NCBI RefSeq assembly: GCF_039539525.1
Contig: NZ_BAABDH010000103.1
Coordinates: 1-64,000 of the forward strand
Direction: 5' to 3'
Length of the DNA stretch: 64,000 bases
From: Hymenobacter algoricola
GTDB lineage: Bacteria > Bacteroidota > Bacteroidia > Cytophagales > Hymenobacteraceae
Below the pieces are notes generated by a model that made no database searches, was not told the DNA's origin, and saw only the letters and a list, made by a program, of their open reading frames with translations. Position numbers and translations under genes: made by a program. This document shows, piece after piece, positions 57,738 to 64,000 of this stretch (position 1 is its first letter; each line of letters opens with the position of its first letter).

Positions 57738-58808
57738 CTACTGAAGCGTCTCAATGGTCACGCGCCGGTTGCGGGCGTCGGGCGATGGGTAAAGCAGCTG
57801 CAGGTCGCCGCAGCCAATGATGGCCAGCCGGCGGGCTGCTACGCCGGCGCGTACCAAGTATTCTTTTACGGCCCGAGCCCGCTGCTCCTAGAGCACCAGG
57901 TTCTTCGCCGGCTCGCCAATGCGGTCAGGGTGCCCGGCAATGCGCAGCCGAACGACCGGCTGAGCCTTGAGCTGCGCTGCCAGCTGATCCAGGGCCGGGC
58001 CGGAGTCGGGCAGCAGGTCGGCCGTGGCCGTGCGAAACAAGACGGTGGGCAGTACGGCAGTTTGCGCCGGGGCCGGCACCCGGGCCCTGGAAGGTGCCGC
58101 CGAAGGGCGCTGCTGCGGCCGCACCGCTATGCCAACCGTGATGGGCGTCGCCGTTCTGCGGCTGGTCGGATAGAAGCCCTGCGTAAGGTAAAAAGTAGTG
58201 GCTTTGGTAAGGCGCGCAGAGTAGCTGTTGCCCTGGGCTATGGGGTGCTGCAAGGCCGCATCGGCAAACCAACGCACGTCGCGGCCCGAAACGCGCAGCG
58301 TGCTTACCGTGCCGGCCGTTACGGCCGCCGGCGACTTAAGAATAAGGCGGTAAAACGTAAAAAGTCCGGAGTGACAGGTTCCCACGGGGCGGTACGTTGC
58401 CCGCCCGCTGAGCTTTTCTTCCGCGGCATCATACGTGAGTGAAATAGTGCCCTGGCACCAGTAAGTGCCCTCCGGACCCGTCTGCTGCAGCTGCCCCACG
58501 TGGGCCAGCTGCAGGGTGGAGCCCACACTACGACCCCGCACCTGAAAAGTGCCGGTGATGGGGGAGACGTATTCTTCTTCCTCATACAGCACTCCCGTTA
58601 CGGTAGCATCCTTATCGGTGCGCAGCGTGAGCACCGCCGGGCAGAAGCGGGGCTTGGGAGGATTGATTTCCACTCCCTGCCAGGTTCCGGTCAGCTGCTG
58701 GGCCTGTGCTGCCCCGCTCACTGCCAGCAGGATCAGGCAAGTCCAGAACTGCGTTGCGCCGGGGACATCAAGGCGTCTGGTACGCGAATAAGGGATTCTG
58801 CAAAGCAT
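57738..58808 (-). pseudogene. OmpA-domain secreted protein with in-frame amber stop
   Basis: ATG 58808 starts a signal-peptide protein (about 1-36, ends in AQA) with a beta-rich N-terminal domain (LTGTWQGVEINPPKPRFCP, GATVTG-type strands) and an OmpA-like C-terminal domain: LFRTATADLLPDSGPALDQL, then RLRIAGHPDRIGEPAKN. A TAG at 57888-57890 interrupts it after 306 codons. The same frame then continues for 49 codons with the rest of the domain (EQRARAVKEYLVRAGVAARR, then RNRRVTIE) to TAG 57738. A single TCG-to-TAG change would explain it. Recoding is an alternative. The truncated product lacks the end of the peptidoglycan-binding domain. Confidence 0.75.
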
Positions 58809-58886
58809 TTTGGATAGCGTCACATTAACGGGGCTGCGCGCAAGGAACAAATTGGCCGGCATAGTTTTGCGGCAAGCTGGTCGCGG

Positions 58887-59768
58887 CTACTCCAGATGAG
58901 CCATGTCTTCGGCGCTGAGCCTGAGGTCGGCGGCCAGCAGGTTTTCGCGCAGGTGAACCAGCCGGGAGGTGCCGGGAATGGGCAGCAGCCAGGGGGAGCG
59001 GTGCAGCAGCCAGGCAATGTTAATCTGGGCCTCCGAGGCGTTGTGCCGGCGGGCTATTTCGGCAATCTTGTCGTCGGCCCTGGGCAGGGAGTGAACCAGG
59101 GAGAAGTAGGGAATGAGCGGGATGCCGTGCTGCTCGCACAGATCCAGCACTTCCTCGCCGCCCCGGCTTTCGCCATGCGGGCTGTGCAGGGTGGTGCGCT
59201 GCCCGTGGCCGTACATGTTTTCGACGGTGGCAATAGGGCCCATGCTCAAGCCTCTTTCCACTTCTTCCCGGCTCACGTTGCTCAGCCCTACGTGCAGGAT
59301 CTTGCCTTCCCGCTGCAGCTCGAACATGGCGCCCAGCTGCTCTTCAAACGGCACCCCGCCGTGGCCGATCAGGCGCAGGTGCACGAGCTGAATCTGCTCC
59401 TGCCGCAGCGTGCGCAGGTTGTTCTCGATGCTGGCGCGCAGGTTTGCGGGTGTGTGGTAAGGCACCCAGCTTTTGTCGGGGCGGCGGGTGGCGCCTACTT
59501 TGGTGCAGATAACCAGATCGGACCCGTAGGGGTGCAGGGCCTCGGCAATCAGGCGGTTGGTGACGTCCTCGCCGTAGTAGTCGGCCGTGTCGAGGAAGCT
59601 GACGCCCTGCTCCACGGCGGTGCGCAGAATCTGCAGCGCCTCGGCGCGGTTGGCGGGCTCGCCCCATACCTCGGGGCCGGGGAGGCGCATGGTACCGTAG
59701 CCCAGGCGCGACACGGTGAGCGGATGGGCGGAATTTTGGGCGATGGTGATGGTGGAGGGCGTGGTCAT
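58887..59768 (-). CDS. Aldo/keto reductase
   Basis: The 293-residue protein is a TIM-barrel NADPH-dependent oxidoreductase of the AKR family. The catalytic tetrad residues are visible: Asp and Tyr in FLDTADYYGEDV, Lys in VICTKVGATRR and His in QLVHLRLIGHGG. The cofactor site lies in PIPGTSRLVHLRENLLA. The start ATG 59768 is followed by a 10-residue leader. Substrate unknown. It stands alone, 100 bases from the PBP gene. Confidence 0.93.
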   Translation of the reverse strand: MTTPSTITIAQNSAHPLTVSRLGYGTMRLPGPEVWGEPANRAEALQILRTAVEQGVSFLDTADYYGEDVTNRLIAEALHPYGSDLVICTKVGATRRPDKSWVPYHTPANLRASIENNLRTLRQEQIQLVHLRLIGHGGVPFEEQLGAMFELQREGKILHVGLSNVSREEVERGLSMGPIATVENMYGHGQRTTLHSPHGESRGGEEVLDLCEQHGIPLIPYFSLVHSLPRADDKIAEIARRHNASEAQINIAWLLHRSPWLLPIPGTSRLVHLRENLLAADLRLSAEDMAHLE

Positions 59769-59877
59769 GGGGCGGGGGTAGCATGAGCCGCGGATTCGGG
59801 GTGGACCAGCGGGGCTAGCAGGGGGGCAGACGTTTGAGCGAACAGTTTGCCTTAAAACCGTAGCCCGTCCTCCTGGC

Positions 59878-61713
59878 TCAGGGGTATTGCGCCACCTGAG
59901 CCCGGCGCTGAATGCGCTTCTCCCACCGCTTCCGCTTGGGGGCAATGGAGCCGCGCAGGTATTTCTCCATCACCAGCACGGCGCAGGGCGCGGCAGCCGT
60001 GGCCCCGAAGCCCGCATTTTCGATATACACCGCCACGGCTATTTTAGGGTGGTCGGCCGGGGCGAAGCCGACGAAGGCGGCGTGGTCGTCGCCCTCGTCG
60101 TTTTCGACGGTGCCGGTTTTGCCGGCTACCGTGATGCCCACATCGGCGAGGCTGGAGGCGTCGGCGGTGCCGCCGCGCTGCATCACGGCCACCATGCCGG
60201 GCACCAGGGCGGCGAAGTTGGCGCTGTCGATGAGGGTGTGGTGCTTGACAGTGAAGCGCGGCAGCGGCCCGCCTGTGCCGATGCCGCGCACCAGGTGGGG
60301 CGGGTAGTACCAGCCGCGGTTGGCAATGATGGCGGCCATGTTGGCCATCTGCAGGCCCGTGAGGTTGATTTCGCCCTGCCCGATGCTGAGCGAGTAGATG
60401 GAGCGGTAAGTCCAGCGGGTGGTGCGGCGGGCTTTATCGTAGTAGGCCGGGGTGGGCAGGAAGCCGGGGGCCTCGCGGGGCATATCCGCGCCCAGCACCG
60501 AGTCGAGCCCGAACGAGCGGGCGTAGCGCCGCCACCGGGCCAGGTTGGCGTGGCGGGCGGCCACGGTATCCTGCGCCAGCGAGTCGGGCACCTGGTCGAT
60601 GAGATTCTGCATCACCTGGTAGAAGTAGGGGTTGCAGCTGTACTTGAGGCCGGCGGTCAGGCTCCGGGGTTTGGGATGGTCGTGCACGCAGCTCACCAGC
60701 GACTGGTCGCAGCGGAAGGCGGTGGCGGGCTTGAGGGCACCCAGTTGCAGGGCCACGGCGGCATTCACGAGCTTGAAGACCGAGCCGGGCGGGTTGGCCA
60801 GCATGGCGGGCCGGTTGAGCAGGGGCATGTCTTCGTGTTCGAGCAGCCCGGCGCGCACCCCGGCCTGGTCGGGGGCGGTGAGGGTGGCGGCCGGGTACAC
60901 GGGGGCCGATACGTAGGCCAGGATTTCGCCGGTGCGCGGGTCGAGGGCCACCAGGTAGCCCTTGCGGCCGCCCAGCAGCTTTTCGGCGTAGGCCTGGAGC
61001 TTCGCGTCGATGGTCAGGTGCAAATCCTGGCCCTGCTGAAAGATGGTGTCTTTGGCCCAGGTGCCGTGCTGCTGGCCTTTGGCGTCTAGCAACGGGTGCA
61101 GGTAGCCGCGGTGGCCGGTGAGCAGGCCGCTGTAGTAGGTTTCGACGCCGCCGTTGCGCAGGCGGTAGAAGCGGCCGCGGCCGGTGCGCCGCGCCTGGCG
61201 GAAGAAGGGCTGGGCCTCGGTGCTGCGGTAGCCCAGCACCGGGGCGCCGGCTTTAGTGGTGTAGACGCGGCGGCGGCGGGCGGTGAGGGTGAGGCGGGGC
61301 ACGGTGGCGCTGCTGTCGCGGCGCACCCGCTCGGCTTCGGACTTGGTGAGGCGGAGCTGCACGGGGTAGCCGGACCGGGCTTCCGGGTAGGGCAGGGCCT
61401 CGGCAATGCGGCGGCGGACGGTGGTCGAATCCCAGCCCAGCAGCCGGCCCAGGGCCAGGGTGTCGAGCGGAGGGCGGCGGGGCAGACTGAGCAGAAACTG
61501 CGGGCGGGTGGCTACCAGCACCGAGTCGTGGCGGTCGAGGAGGCGGCCCCGATAGAGCGTGTCGGCTACCACCACGCGGCGGGCGGTGTAGCGGATGCTC
61601 ACGCTCTGGTCCTGACCGGGGATGCCCGAGGACTGGTCGGGGGAGGAGCAGGCGGCCAGCGCTAGCAGCAGAGCCAGCAGACTATTTCCCCACTTATTGA
61701 AAGCCGTGCGCAT
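59878..61713 (-). CDS. Class B penicillin-binding protein (PBP2-like) with lipoprotein signal
   Basis: The 611-residue protein has the class B PBP layout: N-terminal anchor, dimerisation domain (about 30-230) and transpeptidase domain with Ser311-Val-Phe-Lys314 (PPGSVFKLVNA), Ser359-Cys-Asn361 (KYSCNPYFY) and Lys532-Thr-Gly (AGKTGTVEN). It should cross-link peptidoglycan. Unlike PBP2, the N-terminus ends in LALAAC (Cys22) at a lipoprotein cleavage site instead of a simple membrane anchor. No mreB, rodA or mreC genes are near, so it is likely a paralogue of the canonical PBP2. The 21-bp repeat array begins 230 bases upstream. Confidence 0.88.
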   Translation of the reverse strand: MRTAFNKWGNSLLALLLALAACSSPDQSSGIPGQDQSVSIRYTARRVVVADTLYRGRLLDRHDSVLVATRPQFLLSLPRRPPLDTLALGRLLGWDSTTVRRRIAEALPYPEARSGYPVQLRLTKSEAERVRRDSSATVPRLTLTARRRRVYTTKAGAPVLGYRSTEAQPFFRQARRTGRGRFYRLRNGGVETYYSGLLTGHRGYLHPLLDAKGQQHGTWAKDTIFQQGQDLHLTIDAKLQAYAEKLLGGRKGYLVALDPRTGEILAYVSAPVYPAATLTAPDQAGVRAGLLEHEDMPLLNRPAMLANPPGSVFKLVNAAVALQLGALKPATAFRCDQSLVSCVHDHPKPRSLTAGLKYSCNPYFYQVMQNLIDQVPDSLAQDTVAARHANLARWRRYARSFGLDSVLGADMPREAPGFLPTPAYYDKARRTTRWTYRSIYSLSIGQGEINLTGLQMANMAAIIANRGWYYPPHLVRGIGTGGPLPRFTVKHHTLIDSANFAALVPGMVAVMQRGGTADASSLADVGITVAGKTGTVENDEGDDHAAFVGFAPADHPKIAVAVYIENAGFGATAAAPCAVLVMEKYLRGSIAPKRKRWEKRIQRRAQVAQYP

Positions 61714-61944
61714 GGGGTAAAGCTAGGCAATTGCCGGGCGTGGGGGGCGCGCTTTTCGCCCAACCGGGTTTCCGGCTGTCTGAACCAGGTCGGAAGCGCG
61801 CTCTGCCTGCACGGCCTGCTGCATTGAATCGGTTAGCGTACTGCCGTTGCCGGCCGGATCAACCCCAAAGTACCGCTAAGATCCGGCAAGCGGCCCCGGC
61901 AGGGCCAGCCGCGAGTTGAGTTTGGGTAGAGTCGAAGGTAGCTT
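61714..61944. other. Upstream region of the PBP gene
   Basis: No gene is seen. An 8-base inverted repeat GCCGGATC (61853-61860) / GATCCGGC (61880-61887) encloses, on the minus strand, TACTTTG, one base short of the Bacteroidota -7 consensus. It might be an operated promoter for the PBP gene at 61713. GTTAGCG occurs near 61832 but without its partner. Confidence 0.35.
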
Positions 61945-62343
61945 CCTGGTCTGGCGAGCTGGCTCACCTCTTTTGCCAACCAGTTCGGGTTTGATCCGAA
62001 CCAGTTCGCCTCCGACCCGAACCAGTTCGCCTCCGACCCGAACCAGTTCGCCCCCGATCCGAACCAGTTCGCCCCCGATCCGAACCAGTTCGCCTCCGAC
62101 CCGAACCAGTTCGCCTCCGACCCGAACCAGTTCGCCCCCGACCCGAACCAGTTCGCCCCCGATCCGAACCAGTTCGCCTCCGACCCGAACCAGTTCGCCT
62201 CCGACCCGAACCAGTTCGCCCCCGACCCGAACCAGTTGAGGTCAGAGGTGAACTGGTTCGCCTTTGTTGCCAACTAGTTCGGGCCAACGGGAAACCAGTT
62301 CGCCTTTCCGGCCCGCCAGTTCGGGCCCGACCCGAGCTGAGCC
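61945..62343. repeat. 21-bp tandem array with dyad CGAACCAGTTCG and higher-order order
   Basis: About 19 in-phase 21-base units fill this stretch. Eleven central units (62008-62238) are nearly identical, GCCTCCGACCCGAACCAGTT plus C, differing only at two positions (T/C at base 4 and C/T at base 9). Each carries CGAACCAGTTCG, a 12-base dyad across unit junctions. Variant classes run A A B B A A C B A A C, an 84-base higher-order pattern. Flanking units on both sides (61945-62007 and 62239-62343) are degenerate but keep phase. All six frames stay mostly open because 21 is a multiple of three; a minus-frame heptad FGSEANW arises, but I see no sign it is coding. Confidence 0.85.
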
Positions 62344-62521
62344 GCGAATCAGCCCCGGTTGGGGGGCTGGAAGACGTACTGATTGGCCCGGCTCCGGGAA
62401 CCGGGCGGTTCTGCGGCGTTGCCGGATGGGAGCTTCACAATTCCAGGGCACTTACGCAAGTACTGGTATTCCAGGTCGCGCAGAATGACCGAGAGGTTGG
62501 CCGTTTCCAGGATAATGACCT

Positions 62522-62576
62522 GCTGAACACCCAGCGGCCCGCTCCCCCAAGGGAAGCGGGCCGCTGGGTATTCAGC
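62522..62576. terminator. Large hairpin after the repeat array
   Basis: 22-base arms (62522-62543 and 62555-62576; core ACCCAGCGGCCCGCT) pair with one mismatch around an 11-base loop. It overlaps the next hairpin by two bases and is probably part of a double terminator for the minus-strand lipoprotein gene. Confidence 0.8.
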
Positions 62577-62617
62577 ATAAGAGCCTGAATCGGACGTTCC
62601 GATTCAGGCTCTTATGC
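62575..62617. terminator. Perfect 20-bp hairpin, terminator of the lipoprotein gene
   Basis: GCATAAGAGCCTGAATCGGA (62575-62594) pairs perfectly with 62598-62617 around loop CGT, 17 bases beyond the stop at 62635. Confidence 0.85.
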
Positions 62618-62634
62618 TCCTTGTGCCTGCTGAA

Positions 62635-63484
62635 TTACCCGCGCGTGAAAGTCAGCACGGTGCGCACGCCCGTCTGGATGTTCACGGCCTCGGTCACCAA
62701 CTCATTGTTATTGTTGCCGCAGGTGTAGGTGATGCTGTAGCTGCCGGATGGCGTCTGTACCGTGGGTACGGTGACGCTGCAGACCGGTTGATCAACTGAG
62801 GTGAAGGAATAAGTGATCTTATTGCCGACGACGGTATAGGTAAAATTGAATTTGGGGGTAGAGGTGCATATGCCGCTGCAATCGGGGCCTTGCGAATATC
62901 CCTGGCCAACCCCACTGCTGTTGAGCGGACCAAAGTAATACGTCAGCTGTTTGGTCGGGGCGCTGGTGCAGCCGCCCGCAGTTTTCCAGGTGCCTACGTA
63001 GCAGGCATTGGTTGAGCCCGTGCCGGTGCCAGCGGTTGGATCGGCCAGCTTCACGTCGTTCATGTACAGCGTCGGTTGCCGGCCAACTATGGCTATCTTG
63101 AGGTTGTTGCTTTTGGGGGTATTGGTAAACAGTGCCTTCGGGATGCTGCCCGAATAGTTGATTTTGGTAAGCGGGTTTGTGATGAAGCCAACCCTGTAGC
63201 TAAGCTCGAAAGTATAATCGTTGTTGTCTTTAAGGATAATTTTATCGCCTGATTCACGTGGTGAATACGAAACATAAGGTTTAGTGTCGCCAACCTTTAA
63301 ATCATTTACGGTGATATAGAAGGAGTCAAGCGTAGGGTCCGCTTGCGTTTTGTCTATTAAAGGCGGATATCAGGATATCCAGGGGCGTGGGGTCCTCTTC
63401 GTTCTTGTCGAAACAGCTGACCAAAGGGCTCAGGCAGAGCAGTAGAAGAGCGAGTAATGCGTTGCGGTGGTAGGTGTGCTTCAT
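62635..63484 (-). pseudogene. Lipoprotein gene with frameshift
   Basis: ATG 63484 starts a lipoprotein (LVSC, Cys24; MKHTYHRNALLALLLLC) that reads FDKNEEDPTPLDIL and then runs to a TGA at 63326-63328 after 52 codons. From 63369 downward another frame, one base shifted, carries a continuous protein: LIDKTQADPTLDSFYITVND, then YSPRESGDKIILKDNNDYTF, to the TAA at 62635-62637, with several Cys and beta-rich segments. The two parts fit one protein of about 282 residues with one extra base between 63329 and 63369. Family unknown. It could be a true frameshift or a sequencing error. Confidence 0.65.
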
Positions 63485-64000
63485 GGGGGGTAGGTAGGGT
63501 ATTTAAAGTGTCTGATAAAGGTGGGGCGGGCGGAAGCGGAGCGGCAATACCTGCTTTGGGGTATATTACCCGGGGGGGCTGTTGGGCTTCGCCGCCTGTG
63601 GGTGCGCTACAGCCCCGTGCCGCGCTGGGAAGTCCGCCCTGGAAGCACCTGGTGGACGCGCTGCGGGCCGAGGATATGAAAGCCTTCAGGCGGCTGAACC
63701 GGGGGCTGTATGGGGGGTAGAGCCAGGCGCGGGAGCTGGTGACGACGGGCGGGAAAGATGGGGCCTCGGTAGCGTAGGAATTGGGCTACTGGCGCGAGTT
63801 TAGGCGCAGCCGTAACTCGTGCCCAGCCATTGCCGGGAGGCTGCGCCGCCCCCGCCCGAACGACTGGCACCCAATGCTACTCCGGTCCGCTAAAACCAAA
63901 ACCGCGCCGCCCGGATGATTCCAGGCGGCGCGGTTCCGGCTTGCCGCGTTGCGGCAGTGGAGGCGCAGCCTCCACCTCAAGGCTGGTCACGAGTTACGGC
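63485..64000. repeat. Terminal region with REP-like inverted repeats
   Basis: No convincing gene is seen in this 516-base end. A hairpin at about 63789-63826 has arms CTGGCGCGAGTT and AACTCGTGCCCAG around GGCGCAGCC. GCCGTAACTCGTG (63809-63821) recurs inverted as CACGAGTTACGGC at the very end (63988-64000), and the similarity extends inward through CCAGCC and GAGGCTGCGCC. Between them AACCGCGCCGCC pairs with GGCGGCGCGGTT around 63899-63934. The second copy is cut by the window end. This looks like a pair of REP-type elements or a small MITE. Confidence 0.6.

Noticed and set aside
61833..62273. A 146-codon minus-strand frame with FGSEANW heptads.
   Set aside because: The frame is open only because the repeat unit is 21 bases; all other frames show heptads too, the start is TTG, and the sequence beyond the array does not look coding.
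61945..62343. Possible CRISPR array.
   Set aside because: Units are contiguous at 21 bases with no unique spacers and no cas genes are near.
62354..62530. A short minus-strand stretch reading QQVIILETANLSVILRDLEY and more, up to a TGA.
   Set aside because: It resembles a protein remnant but has no start codon, and it runs out of a hairpin into the repeat array. At most a decayed fragment.
63457..63720. An 87-codon + strand frame ending in KAFRRLNRGLYGG.
   Set aside because: It starts inside the lipoprotein gene on the other strand and crosses repeat-like sequence; no signal, domain or promoter supports it.
1..64000. tRNA, rRNA, IS transposase or phage genes.
   Set aside because: I looked for them along both strands and saw no acceptor-stem/T-loop pattern, rRNA block, or transposase, integrase or capsid-type protein.

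Overview
The window looks like a chromosomal segment of a GC-rich Bacteroidota, most likely a Hymenobacter-like member of the Cytophagales. The reasons are: about 60-65% G+C over most of the window; promoters of the Bacteroidota TANNTTTG type; very few Shine-Dalgarno sequences; type IX secretion C-terminal domains of type A (44214-46235) and type B (41832-44057); and many lipoproteins with Bacteroidota-style families (DUF2147, DUF4920, DUF1028). No rRNA, tRNA, CRISPR array, IS transposase or phage gene was seen.

Layout. 1-1470 is an AT-rich accessory stretch with two small orphan genes, one frameshifted, bracketed by cassette-like inverted motifs. 1576-10653 is mostly housekeeping: Fe-S assembly (Nfu, Mrp), primase DnaG, a TrkA-type potassium channel, two overlapping glycosyltransferases and RibBA. 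10788-16676 holds an HTH regulator behind an array of repeated inverted half-sites, an ABC-2 type exporter pair, an M14 carboxypeptidase and a DoxX protein. 16792-21185 has SurE and an osmoprotectant ABC importer whose permease is fused to a circularly permuted binding domain. 21300-31870 is envelope and secreted hydrolases: DUF1028, histidine phosphatase, M28, 2'-5' RNA ligase-like, subtilase plus outer-membrane protein, M23, and an aspartic protease. 31950-38594 is metabolism and replication: HMG-CoA lyase, LutA-like protein, DapA, polysaccharide deacetylase, rhodanese, LigA. 38774-53618 is again mostly envelope or secreted: DUF4920, COX3, a T9SS adhesin, M1, two DUF2147 paralogues, NlpC/P60, M61, S8. 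53810-61713 has Kup, FKBP, a 44-residue secreted peptide, an OmpA-domain gene with an in-frame stop, an aldo/keto reductase and a lipoprotein-type class B PBP. 61714-64000 has a striking 21-bp repeat array, strong hairpins, a frameshifted lipoprotein gene and REP-like inverted repeats.

Most genes are short transcription units closed by very regular GC-rich hairpins, many shared by convergent genes. Clear operons are rare: nfu-mrp, the two glycosyltransferases (4-base overlap), the osmoprotectant importer (13-base overlap), the ABC-2 pair, and the subtilase with its outer-membrane partner (4-base overlap).

The least explained signals are two intergenic arrays of 21-bp units with short dyads (51626-51793 and 61945-62343); a 23-codon ORF with a near-perfect Shine-Dalgarno sequence followed by foldable sequence (48514-48777); the circular permutation in the importer (18616-20178); and the four half-site array at 10788-10862.
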